A stretch of 64,000 nt of DNA from JAMXLJ01 sp036558745 (GTDB lineage: Bacteria; Actinomycetota; Acidimicrobiia; IMCC26256; JAMXLJ01). The notes under the pieces were generated by a model that had not been told where the DNA came from, searched no databases, and saw nothing but the letters and a program-made list of their open reading frames with translations. Position numbers and translations under genes: made by a program. Positions 48,054-56,178 of the stretch are shown piece after piece. Location: positions 57,265 through 121,264 of the forward strand of contig DATBEZ010000023.1 of NCBI GenBank assembly GCA_036558745.1, given 5' to 3'. Position 1 is the stretch's first letter. Each line of letters starts with the position of its first letter.

Positions 48054-48776
48054 ATGACCGACTCCACGTGGGCCCAGCTCGCCGACGCGCTCGACAAGAA
48101 CCTGCACCTGACCAGCCCGCCGCTCGCGATCACGTTCTCGGCCGAGGCGCCGGCCGGTGTCGAGCCGTTCGACGCGCCCCTGCCCGACCCGATGCCCGAC
48201 GGTCGCACCGGACGCGTGCCCGCGGGCTGCGTGTTCTGGATGCACGCCGCGACCCGCACGTTCAGCACCGTCGCCGACGACCACGCGAATTGCAGCGTCG
48301 GCAGCCTGACCCACGGCTTCAAGACCCTGGACGAGGTTGCCGGGAACAGCGACGTCGCCGCGATGCTCGAGGTCGGTTGGGTGACGATGGACGTCGTCCC
48401 GCAGATCCCCGTGGTGAGCGAGAAGCCGGGTGCGGTGACGTACGGCCCGCTGCGCGACACACCGGTCGACCCCGATGTCGTGTTCCTGCGCGTCAACGCG
48501 AAGCAGCTGATGGTGCTGTCCGACGCGCTGCCGGGCCTGCGCATCGAGGGAAAGCCCCAGTGTCACATCGTCGCGATCGCCAAGGACCAGGGCGAGGTCG
48601 CGGCGAGCGTCGGCTGCATGGCGAGCCGCACCCGCACCGGGATGCCGAGCACCGAGATGACGTGCGCGATCCCTGCGTCCAAGCTCGCCGACGTCGTGGC
48701 GTCGGTCGAGCGCAACGCGGGTGCCGACGCTGCGATCGCGCAGTACGCCGCCGAGGACGCGCAGCGCTTCGCGTAG
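48054..48776 (+). CDS. DUF169 family protein
   Basis: 240 aa, DUF169-like. It begins with LADALDKNLHLTSPPLAITF, typical of the family, and has several cysteines (AGCVFW, HANCSVG, PQCHIV, VGCMAS, MTCAIP). The biochemical role is unknown. It lies 9 nt after the cysteine desulfurase and converges on nfuA, so a link to sulfur or metal-cofactor chemistry is suggested by context only. Confidence 0.78.
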   Translation: MTDSTWAQLADALDKNLHLTSPPLAITFSAEAPAGVEPFDAPLPDPMPDGRTGRVPAGCVFWMHAATRTFSTVADDHANCSVGSLTHGFKTLDEVAGNSDVAAMLEVGWVTMDVVPQIPVVSEKPGAVTYGPLRDTPVDPDVVFLRVNAKQLMVLSDALPGLRIEGKPQCHIVAIAKDQGEVAASVGCMASRTRTGMPSTEMTCAIPASKLADVVASVERNAGADAAIAQYAAEDAQRFA

Positions 48777-48789
48777 GCGGTCGTCGCGC

Positions 48790-49422
48790 TTACTTCTTGG
48801 CCGACTCGAAGTAGGGGTTGGTGCCGCTGGCGTGGTCGGTGACGTCGACGACGCGCTCGATCTCGGGCACCGCGTCGAGGATGGCGACCTCGATCCCCTG
48901 GCCGAGCGTGACCGCGGCCATGCCACAACCCTGACATCCACCCGACAGGCGCAGGTAGGCGACGCCGTCCTCGACCGCGACGAGGTCGGCCCGGCCGCCG
49001 TGCGACGCGATGGCGGGGTTGATCTGGGTCTCGAGCACCTGGAGGACCCGCTGGGGCACCTCGCCGGTCAGATCGGCGTCGGGCCGGGCGCCCATCGGGG
49101 GGCTGACGGGTGGACGGTTCGGGTTCTGCAGGACCATCCCGCCGCCCTGCAGGTCGAGGGTGGCGCCGCGCACCTTCTCGACGCTGTCCGACGGCACCAC
49201 GACGGGCAGGTCGTCGTGATCGAGGACCGCATCGTCGGGCGCGGCCTCGTCGCGCCGCTGGAAGTACATGTCGTAGGTGTACGTCGTGCCGGAGACGCCG
49301 CTGACCTCGAGCCACAGCGCGAGGCCGTCCGGTTCGGGCTCCGCGGCCCGCACCTCCAGGACCTTCTCGCGGGCCTGGTCGGTGACCGTGAGGAGCGCCT
49401 CGACGGCGTTGATGTCGGCCAT
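48790..49422 (-). CDS. nfuA: NfuA-type Fe-S carrier protein
   Basis: 210 aa. The N-terminal half is a degenerate A-type carrier domain lacking its cysteines (LEVSGVSGTTYTYDMYF). The C-terminal NifU domain (about 120-195) holds the cluster-binding CxxC in LSGGCQGCGMAAVTLG. It carries [4Fe-4S] clusters to target enzymes. ATG 49422 follows a TATCAT -10 by 7 nt; an ATG at 49431 would put the codon inside that element. It is divergent from the ATP-grasp gene by 18 bp. Confidence 0.93.
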   Translation of the reverse strand: MADINAVEALLTVTDQAREKVLEVRAAEPEPDGLALWLEVSGVSGTTYTYDMYFQRRDEAAPDDAVLDHDDLPVVVPSDSVEKVRGATLDLQGGGMVLQNPNRPPVSPPMGARPDADLTGEVPQRVLQVLETQINPAIASHGGRADLVAVEDGVAYLRLSGGCQGCGMAAVTLGQGIEVAILDAVPEIERVVDVTDHASGTNPYFESAKK

Positions 49423-49428
49423 GCCCAC

Positions 49429-49435
49429 CATGATA
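49429..49435. promoter_or_regulatory. Overlapping divergent -10 elements
   Basis: In the 18-bp gap between nfuA and the ATP-grasp gene, CATGAT (49429-49434, plus strand) ends 6 nt before GTG 49441, and TATCAT (49435-49430, minus strand) ends 7 nt before ATG 49422. The two promoters share bases and would compete. Confidence 0.4.
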
Positions 49436-49440
49436 GGACC

Positions 49441-50649
49441 GTGCCCCGGGTCCTTCTCCTGCTCCCCACGTCCACGTACCGGGCCAGGGACTTCGTCGCC
49501 GCGGCCCGGCGCCTGGGCCTGGACGTGGTCATCGGCTCGGAGGAGCCGCAGGTGCTCGACGTCGCCGATCGGGCGGTGCTGGTGCCCCTCGACGACGTGG
49601 ACACGGCCGCGGCCGCCGTGGGCGCGCTCGATCGGCGCAGCCCGCTCGACGCGGTCGTCGCGGTCGACGACCAGGGCGTCGTGGTGGCGAGCGAGGTCGC
49701 GGCGCGCCTCGGCCTGCCCCACAACCCGACCGACGCGGTCGCGGCGACGCGCGACAAGACCCGGCTGCGCGCGCTGCTGGCGCGCGCCGAGGTGGCGCAA
49801 CCGGACTTCCGCGTCGTGGCCGACGCCGACGGCGCGCGCGGCGCGGCAGAGGAGCTCGGCGCGCCCGTCGTCGTGAAGCCGGTGTCGCTCTCGGCGAGCC
49901 GCGGCGTGATCCGGGTCGACGACGTGGGCGACGTCCCGGCCGTCGCCGCGCGCGTGCTCGGCATCCAGCGCGGCGGGCCGCTGCTCGTCGAGCGCTACGT
50001 GCCCGGAGCCGAGGTCGCACTGGAGGGGCTGCTGCACGACGGTGCGCTCGAGGTGCTCGCGATCTTCGACAAGCCCGACCCCATGGAGGGCCCGTACTTC
50101 GAGGAGACGATCTTCGTCACGCCGTCGCGCCTCGACCGGGTCACCCAGGACGAGATCGTGCGGGTGACCGCTGCGGCGACGGACGCGCTCGGACTGGCGA
50201 CGGGACCGGTCCACGCCGAGCTGCGCGTGCCCGGTGATGGACGCGCGGTGCTGCTCGAGGTCGCGGCCCGCTCGATCGGCGGGCTGTGCGCGCGCTCGCT
50301 GGTGTTCGGCCTCGGTGTCTCCCTCGAGGAGCTGATCCTCCGCCAGGCGACCGGGCGCGCGCTCGGCTCGCTGCAACGGGCGCACGCGGCCTCGGGCGTG
50401 ATGATGCTGCCCATCCCCCGGGCCGGGACGCTGCGCGCCGTGCACGGGCGCGACGCCGCGCTCGCGATCGAGGGGATCGACGGGCTGGAGATCACGATCC
50501 CGGTCGGGCACGACGTGGTGCCGTTGCCCGACGGCGACCGCTACCTCGGCTTCGTCTTCGCACACGGCGAGACGCCCGGGGGCGTCGAGCGGACGCTGCG
50601 GCGGGCGTTCGCGGCGCTCGACGTCGTGATCGAGCCACACCCGTCCTAG
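49441..50649 (+). CDS. ATP-grasp enzyme next to the CCAEP radical SAM gene
   Basis: 402 aa ATP-grasp ligase. It has an N-terminal Rossmann-like preATP-grasp domain (LLLPTSTYRARDFVAAARRL), then the ATP-grasp fold with VVVKPVSLSASRGVIRV, LLVERYVPGAEVALEGL and the metal-binding strand HAELRVPGDGRAVLLEVAARSIGG. The C-terminal domain (about 300-400) is of the type seen in carboxylate-amine/peptide ligases of the carbamoyl-phosphate synthase L-chain group. The substrate is unknown. It is the first gene before the radical SAM gene (11-nt gap), so the two likely act in one pathway. Confidence 0.85.
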   Translation: MPRVLLLLPTSTYRARDFVAAARRLGLDVVIGSEEPQVLDVADRAVLVPLDDVDTAAAAVGALDRRSPLDAVVAVDDQGVVVASEVAARLGLPHNPTDAVAATRDKTRLRALLARAEVAQPDFRVVADADGARGAAEELGAPVVVKPVSLSASRGVIRVDDVGDVPAVAARVLGIQRGGPLLVERYVPGAEVALEGLLHDGALEVLAIFDKPDPMEGPYFEETIFVTPSRLDRVTQDEIVRVTAAATDALGLATGPVHAELRVPGDGRAVLLEVAARSIGGLCARSLVFGLGVSLEELILRQATGRALGSLQRAHAASGVMMLPIPRAGTLRAVHGRDAALAIEGIDGLEITIPVGHDVVPLPDGDRYLGFVFAHGETPGGVERTLRRAFAALDVVIEPHPS

Positions 50650-50660
50650 GCTCGTCTGCG

Positions 50661-51965
50661 ATGCGCGTCCTCCTCGTCTCCGCGTACGAGCTCGGGCACC
50701 AGCCGTTGCACGTCGCCGGCCCGGCCGGTGCGCTGCGCGACCACGGTCACGACGTCGTGGCCGTCGACCTCTCCGTCCAGCCCTGGGACGACGTGGTGCT
50801 CGACGGAGTCGACCGCGTGCTGATCGCGGTCCCGATGCACACTGCGGCCCGGATCGCGCGCACCCTGCTGGCGCGCATCGACCGGCCGACGTGCTGCTAC
50901 GGCCTGTACGCGTCGACGTGCGCTGACATCGCGGACGCCGTCGTCGCGGGCGAGTACGACGACGCGCTGGTGCGGTGGGTGGAGACCGGCGACGTCGGTG
51001 CCGTCGTGCAGCTCGGTCGCCCTCGCGGCGGCGTGGCCGCCTCACCCGCCCGCGACATCCTGCCGCCGCTCGAGCGGTACGCGCGGCTCTCGATCGGCGG
51101 CGAGGAACGCACGGTCGGGTACGTCGAGGCGTCGCACGGCTGCGCGCACCGGTGCCGGCACTGCCCGGTTCCCGTCGTGTACGACGGTCGGATCCGCATC
51201 GTCGCCGAGAACGACGTCGTGCGCGACGTCGATCGTCTCGTCGAGATGGGCGCGCGTCACGTGACGTTCGGCGACCCCGACTTCCTCAACGGCGTGCACC
51301 ACTCGATGCGCGTCGTGCGGGCGGTGCACGCACGCCATCCGGATCTCACGTTCGACTGCACGGTCAAGGTCGAGCACGTCCTCCGCCACGCGTCGGTGTG
51401 GTCCGAGCTCGCGGACGCCGGTTGCCTGTTCGTGGTCTCCGCGTTCGAGAGCACCGACGACGCGACCCTGGCCCGGCTCGACAAGGGCCACACCGTGGAC
51501 GACGCGGCGCGTGCCGTGTCGTTGCTGCGCGGGCACGGCATCGAGATCCGCCCGTCGTTCCTGCCCTTCACGCCGTGGACGACCGTGTCGCAGCTGCACG
51601 ATCTGCTCGACTTCGTCGCCGACCACGACTTGGTCGACAACGTCGATCCGGTGCAGTACTCGATCCGGCTCCTGCTGCCGCCCGGCTCGCTGCTGCTCGA
51701 CGACCCCGACGTCGCCGCCGCGATCGAGGGCTACGACCCCGACCGGCTGTCCTACGTCTGGCGCTCATCCGATCCCGCGGTCGACGAGCTGCAGGCGGCG
51801 GTCGCTGCCGCGGTCGAGCACGGCGCGACGTACGCGCGTGTGCGCGAGGTCGTCGGCGCGACACCGCGGGACGCCTGCTGTGCAGGCGCGGCGCGACCGC
51901 GCCTCACCGAGGCCTGGTTCTGCTGCGCGGAGCCGACCGACGTGCAGCTCGGCGCCGTGCGCTGA
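50661..51965 (+). CDS. CCAEP-tail radical SAM protein
   Basis: 434 aa. The N-terminal domain (about 1-120, MRVLLVSAYELGHQPLHVAG) resembles B12-binding-like folds but lacks a recognisable DxHxxG motif. The radical SAM core has the cluster motif HGCAHRCRHCPVP (C-x3-C-x2-C, near residue 160) and continues to about 370. The C-terminus has two vicinal cysteine pairs, DACCAG and WFCCAEP, 11 residues from the end. CCAEP places it in the uncharacterised CUAEP/CCAEP-tail radical SAM group, some members of which carry selenocysteine; here both codons are TGC. Reaction unknown. It follows the ATP-grasp gene and ends 4 nt from a converging methyltransferase. Confidence 0.88.
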   Translation: MRVLLVSAYELGHQPLHVAGPAGALRDHGHDVVAVDLSVQPWDDVVLDGVDRVLIAVPMHTAARIARTLLARIDRPTCCYGLYASTCADIADAVVAGEYDDALVRWVETGDVGAVVQLGRPRGGVAASPARDILPPLERYARLSIGGEERTVGYVEASHGCAHRCRHCPVPVVYDGRIRIVAENDVVRDVDRLVEMGARHVTFGDPDFLNGVHHSMRVVRAVHARHPDLTFDCTVKVEHVLRHASVWSELADAGCLFVVSAFESTDDATLARLDKGHTVDDAARAVSLLRGHGIEIRPSFLPFTPWTTVSQLHDLLDFVADHDLVDNVDPVQYSIRLLLPPGSLLLDDPDVAAAIEGYDPDRLSYVWRSSDPAVDELQAAVAAAVEHGATYARVREVVGATPRDACCAGAARPRLTEAWFCCAEPTDVQLGAVR

Positions 51966-51969
51966 CGAC

Positions 51970-52800
51970 TCAGACCTGTCGCGCCGAGCGCCAGACGTCG
52001 CAGCGGAACCCGACGTCGACGGTGACGTCGCCCTCCACACCGAGCAACTCCGCGAGCAGCCGCCGCGCGCTGGTGAGGATCCGTTCGCGGACGTCGGGCT
52101 CCATCGTGATCACCCAGCTCAACGTCCCGAGCAGACCGATGAGATCGTCGGCGGTGAGCGCGACGTCCCACCTGAAGATCTCGTGCTCGGGCGCTTCGAA
52201 CGGCACGCCGGGCAGGATCTCGAGCGTCGGCAACGGTCGGTCGGTGTCGGTCAGGATGGCATCCGCGGCCTCTGTGTCTCCGGCACCCTGCGGCCGCTGC
52301 GCGAGCAGCGCGCGAGCCTGGTCGATGAACGCGCCCTCCGGGTCGGGTCCCGACCACAAGGCCGCGAGCACCCCTCCGGGCACGAGCACCCGGCCGACCT
52401 CGTGCAACGTCGGGAGCGGGTCCATCCAGTGCCACGACGAGGACGCGATCACCGCGTCGGCGAACCCGTCTGGCAGCGGGATCGACTCGCCCCGCCCGCC
52501 GACCGCCCGCGCCGCGGGAACCTCGCTCGCGAGCACCGCGCGCATCCGATCGTCGGGCTCGACCGCGACCACTTCATCGGCGCGGTCGGTGAGCAGGCGC
52601 GTCAGCGCACCGGTGCCCGCTCCGAGATCGACGATCCGCCCGACATGCTGCGGGACGACCCAGTCGACGGCCGCGGGCGGCGGTCCCGGGCGGTAACGCT
52701 CGTAGTGCGACGCCGCGGCACCGAAGCTGGCGGCGCGCTTCGCCTTCTCGTCGGCCGGGAGCTGTGAGAGTGGGACGTTGCCGTACGCCGAATCGTTCAC
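51970..52800 (-). CDS. Class I SAM-dependent methyltransferase
   Basis: 276 aa. An N-terminal FGAAASHYERYRPGPP segment, typical of trans-aconitate methyltransferase-like proteins, is followed by motif I VDLGAGTGALTRLL, acidic VVAVEPDDRMRAVL and the post-I region FADAVIASSSWHWMDP. The substrate is unknown. The GTG at 52800 is 6 nt behind TAGCGT, so it is likely leaderless. It converges with the radical SAM gene at a 4-nt gap, but on the opposite strand, so functional linkage is only possible. Confidence 0.87.
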   Translation of the reverse strand: MNDSAYGNVPLSQLPADEKAKRAASFGAAASHYERYRPGPPPAAVDWVVPQHVGRIVDLGAGTGALTRLLTDRADEVVAVEPDDRMRAVLASEVPAARAVGGRGESIPLPDGFADAVIASSSWHWMDPLPTLHEVGRVLVPGGVLAALWSGPDPEGAFIDQARALLAQRPQGAGDTEAADAILTDTDRPLPTLEILPGVPFEAPEHEIFRWDVALTADDLIGLLGTLSWVITMEPDVRERILTSARRLLAELLGVEGDVTVDVGFRCDVWRSARQV

Positions 52801-53165
52801 GAGCGGACGCTAACCGTCGCGTGCTGCCCCGCGCGTGGGATATCAGCGAGCTCGCCGACGCGCCCCACCATGCAGTACGTCCCTCCGGGAACGCGTGCTA
52901 TCACGCGTGATATCGCCGCTGCGGCAGGTCCCGCCCTCTTCGAGCGCTGCGAGGACGGCGGCGCGCCGACCACGGTGGCAGAGAGCCACCTCGACGCGTG
53001 GCGAGCGCATCCTGAAAGAGGCCCGAACGGTCTCCCGCGACGAGCTGGCGCGGGACCGCGTCGATCCCATGAAGTGGAATGCGCGCCTCGACAACGATGA
53101 GGTGATCCTCGACTACCACCACAAACGTGTATTGCCCGCAGTTCGAGACGGACGACGGCCACGCC
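52801..53165. other. Intergenic region with a palindrome and possible gene remnant
   Basis: 365 bp between the methyltransferase start and the aconitase stop. It holds the perfect palindrome TATCACGCGTGATA (52899-52912). A plus-strand frame near 53000-53150 reads ILKEARTVSRDELARDRVD and MKWNARLDNDEVILDYHH, whose composition is more protein-like than the usual antisense frames, but it has no start and no recognised homologue. It may be a gene remnant. Nothing else is seen. Confidence 0.35.
52807..52812 (-). promoter_or_regulatory. -10 element of the methyltransferase gene (leaderless)
   Basis: On the minus strand TAGCGT ends 6 nt before GTG 52800. Confidence 0.45.
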
Positions 53166-55424
53166 CTAACCGGCGGCGCGCCGCTGCGCGGCGAGGAGGT
53201 TGAGCGCGGAGCCGGCGCGGAACCAGGCGATGTGCTCCTCGCTCATCGTGTGTCGGGTCGGGACCGACTCGGTCGTGCCGTCGGCGTGGTGGAGCACGAG
53301 CGCAACGGTGGAGCCCGGCGCGAGCTCGGTCAGCCCGGTCACGTCGACGACGTCGTCGGCGCGCACCTTGTCGTAGTCGGCCGGATCTCCGAACGTGAGC
53401 GGCAGGACGCCCTGCTTCTTGAGGTTCGCCTCGTGGATGCGCGCGAACGAACGGACCACGATCGCCCGACCGCCCATGTACCGCGGCTCCATCGCGGCGT
53501 GCTCACGCGACGACCCTTCGCCGTAGTTCTCGTCGCCGACCGCGATCCATTCGATGCCCGCCTCCTTGAAGTCGTGCGCGAGCTCGGGCAGCGGCTCGTC
53601 GCTCGGCCACGCGTTGTTGACACCGATGAAGAGGTTGCCCGAGATGTTCGTGAGGTGGCCCCGGTACTTGAGCCACGGGCCGGCGGGCGAGATGTGGTCG
53701 GTGGTGCACTTGCCCACCGCCTTCATGAGCACGCGCAGCCCGGTCAGGTCGTGGCCCTCCCAGGCGGAGAACGGCTGCAGCAGCTCCAGGCGCTCCGAGC
53801 CCGGCCGCACGCTCACCTCCACCGTCGACGGGTCGGCCGCCGGGGCGACGAACCCCGACGCTCCCGGGTCGTAGCCCTTCGCCGGGAGGTCGTCGGCGAC
53901 GGGCGGCTCCAGCCGGACCTTCGTGCCGTCGGGCGCGGTGAGCGCCTCGTTGACGAAGTCGATGTCGAGGCGTCCGGTGAGCGCCATCGCGACCACCGTC
54001 TCGGGCGACCCGATGAACGCGTAGGTGTCGGGGTTGCCGTCGTTGCGGCGCGGGAAGTTCCGGTTGAACGACGTGACGATCGAGTTCGGCTCGCCGGCGG
54101 GCACGTCGTCGCGTTGCCACTGGCCGATGCAGGGCCCGCACGCGTTGGCGAGCACGGTCGCGCCGATCGCCTCGAGGTCCGTGAGCAGGCCGTCGCGCTC
54201 GATCGTCGCCCGCACCTGCTCGGAGCCCGGGGTGATCAGCAACGGCGTCGCGACGCGCATCCCGTGGGCGGCGGCCTGGCGCGCGACGTGCGCGGCGCGT
54301 CCGATGTCCTCGTACGACGAGTTGGTGCACGAGCCGACGAGCGCGCTCGAGATCGCGACGGGATAACCCTCACGCTCGACCGCGGCGCGCAGCTCGGAGA
54401 CCGGCCGGTCGAGGTCGGGGGTGTGTGGGCCGACGATGTGCGGCTCGAGCGTGTCGAGGTCGAGCTCGATCACGCGGTCGAAGTAGCGCGCGGGGTCCGC
54501 GTCGACCTCGGGGTCGTCCGTGAGGAGCTCGGCGTACCGGTCCGCGAGGTCGGCGAGCTCCTCACGACGGGTCGCCTTGAGATACATCGCGGCGCGGTGG
54601 TCGTAAGGGAACAGCGAGCACGTCGCGCCGATCTCGGCACCCATGTTGCAGATCGTGGCCCGGCCCGTCGCGGAGATCGACTCGACGCCGGGACCGAAGT
54701 ACTGGACGATCGCGCCGGTGCCGCCCTTCACGGTCAGGATGCCGGCGACCTTGAGGATCACGTCCTTCGGCGCGGCCCAGCCCGAGAGGCGACCCGTGAG
54801 CCGCACGCCGATCAGCTTCGGCACCCGGGTGTTGAACGGCCAGCCCGCCATCACGTCGACCGCGTCCGCGCCCCCGACGCCGATCGCGGCCATGCCGAGC
54901 CCGCCCGCGTTCGGCGTGTGGCTGTCGGTGCCGATCATCATCCCGCCGGGGAACGCGTACTGCTCGAGCACGACCTGGTGGATGATCCCGGAGCCCGGCT
55001 TCCAGAACCCGATCCCGTACTTCGACGACACGGTGCGCAGGAACTCGTAGACCTCGGAGTTCACGTCCAGCGCGGTCGCGAGGTCGGCCTCGGCACCGAC
55101 GCGGGCCTGGATGAGATGGTCGCAGTGCACGGTCGACGGCACCGCGACCCGCGGCAGGCCCGCGAGCATGAACTGCAACAGCGCCATCTGCGCGGTCGCG
55201 TCCTGCATCGCGACGCGGTCGGGCCGGTAGTCGGCGTAGTCGATCCCCCGTTCGAGACCGATCCCGGCAACGTCGCCGGCGTGACCGAACAGCACTTTCT
55301 CGGCGAACGTGAGCGGTCGACCGAGGCGCTCCCGCGCCGTGGTGGTGGTGTCCGGCAGGCGGGAGTACAGGCGCTCGACCAGCGACATGGGCGTCGTGGG
55401 GGTGATGGCGTCGGCGTCAGTCAC
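53166..55424 (-). CDS. acn: Aconitate hydratase, mitochondrial-type
   Basis: 752 aa, catalysing citrate-isocitrate interconversion. The [4Fe-4S] ligands are in VGSCTNSSYED and ACGPCIGQW; the substrate/active-site segments VHCDHLIQA, GTDSHTPNAGG and GEGSSREHAA are present. It matches the shorter mitochondrial-type family rather than the roughly 900-aa AcnA/IRP1 form usual in actinobacteria. GTG 55424 has GGAG 8 nt upstream and overlaps the GntR gene by 8 nt; ATG 55388 is an alternative. Expression is thus coupled to the upstream regulator. Confidence 0.94.
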   Translation of the reverse strand: MTDADAITPTTPMSLVERLYSRLPDTTTTARERLGRPLTFAEKVLFGHAGDVAGIGLERGIDYADYRPDRVAMQDATAQMALLQFMLAGLPRVAVPSTVHCDHLIQARVGAEADLATALDVNSEVYEFLRTVSSKYGIGFWKPGSGIIHQVVLEQYAFPGGMMIGTDSHTPNAGGLGMAAIGVGGADAVDVMAGWPFNTRVPKLIGVRLTGRLSGWAAPKDVILKVAGILTVKGGTGAIVQYFGPGVESISATGRATICNMGAEIGATCSLFPYDHRAAMYLKATRREELADLADRYAELLTDDPEVDADPARYFDRVIELDLDTLEPHIVGPHTPDLDRPVSELRAAVEREGYPVAISSALVGSCTNSSYEDIGRAAHVARQAAAHGMRVATPLLITPGSEQVRATIERDGLLTDLEAIGATVLANACGPCIGQWQRDDVPAGEPNSIVTSFNRNFPRRNDGNPDTYAFIGSPETVVAMALTGRLDIDFVNEALTAPDGTKVRLEPPVADDLPAKGYDPGASGFVAPAADPSTVEVSVRPGSERLELLQPFSAWEGHDLTGLRVLMKAVGKCTTDHISPAGPWLKYRGHLTNISGNLFIGVNNAWPSDEPLPELAHDFKEAGIEWIAVGDENYGEGSSREHAAMEPRYMGGRAIVVRSFARIHEANLKKQGVLPLTFGDPADYDKVRADDVVDVTGLTELAPGSTVALVLHHADGTTESVPTRHTMSEEHIAWFRAGSALNLLAAQRRAAG

Positions 55425-56133
55425 GGGAGGCTCCAGTGCTCGGGGTGCAGGGGTACTCGACTTCGAACGACGTGCGGTGCGCGGCGTAGCGGTGGTCGGC
55501 CACGATGACGGCGTGCCCGGCGCGGTCGTAGGTGACGCGGCGGCACGCGAGCACCGGTGAGCCGGCGGGCACGCCGAGCCGGTGCGCGTCGTCGCGCGTC
55601 GCCCCCGACGCGGTGATCGTCTGGACCACGCGTCCGGGCTCGACACCGTGGAGCGGCAGCAGCTCGTAGAACGTCGCGCGCTCGACGTCGGCGCGACTCA
55701 GGTGCGCGCCGAGCGACGCCGGGACCCAGACGGTGACGATCGCGAACGGCTCGTCGTCGGCGAGGTTGAGGCGCGTCACGCGCAGCACCTCCTCGTCGGC
55801 GCCGAGGCCGAACGTCTTCGCGACGTCGGGTGGCGCGGCCTCGAACGCGAATTGCAGGACGCGGCGGCTGGGGTACGCCCCCGCGGCCTCGAGCGCGGCC
55901 TCGACGGTGGTGACGCGCCCGAGCGGCTGTCGCACCGGGTCGACGGCGACGAACCAGCCCGCACCCCGGCGGCTGGCCACGAGACCCTGGTCGCGCAGCG
56001 TCTCGAGCGCCCGGCGTATCGTCACCCGGCTCGCGCCGAACTCCTCCCCCAGCTCCGCCTCGCTCGGCAGCGCACCGGACGCGCCCTCGGCGATCCGGGC
56101 CCGCAGCGTGTCGGCGATGGAGAGGTAGCGCAC
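55417..56133 (-). CDS. GntR/HutC-family regulator (UTRA domain)
   Basis: 238 aa. The N-terminal winged helix-turn-helix is LPSEAELGEEFGASRVTIRR with the wing GLVASRRGAGWFV. A C-terminal UTRA ligand domain (about 95-235) is of the HutC group. It is the first gene of a two-gene unit with aconitase, overlapping it by 8 nt, so it probably responds to a TCA-cycle acid or related metabolite and controls its own operon; that is inference. GTG 56133 follows the -10 TAGAAT by 7 nt. Confidence 0.88.
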   Translation of the reverse strand: MRYLSIADTLRARIAEGASGALPSEAELGEEFGASRVTIRRALETLRDQGLVASRRGAGWFVAVDPVRQPLGRVTTVEAALEAAGAYPSRRVLQFAFEAAPPDVAKTFGLGADEEVLRVTRLNLADDEPFAIVTVWVPASLGAHLSRADVERATFYELLPLHGVEPGRVVQTITASGATRDDAHRLGVPAGSPVLACRRVTYDRAGHAVIVADHRYAAHRTSFEVEYPCTPSTGASRD

Positions 56134-56140
56134 GACCTGT

Positions 56141-56170
56141 ATTCTACTTGTATTGAGTCGGACCTGACAA
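56141..56170 (-). promoter_or_regulatory. Promoter of the gntR-acn operon
   Basis: On the minus strand TTGTCA (56170-56165) and TAGAAT (56146-56141) are spaced 18 nt. The start codon GTG 56133 is 7 nt after the -10, giving a leaderless transcript. AATAC is repeated directly on both sides of the -10 (AATACaagtAGAATAC) and may be part of a GntR operator. Confidence 0.6.
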
Positions 56171-56178
56171 GCCCCCGG

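Noticed and set aside
51880..51930. Selenocysteine in the CCAEP tail
   Set aside because: Members of this family can carry Sec, but both tail codons here are TGC, not TGA, so this is the all-cysteine version.
53127..55508. A 793-residue plus-strand open frame
   Set aside because: It is the antisense of the aconitase gene, whose Fe-S and active-site motifs are clear on the minus strand.
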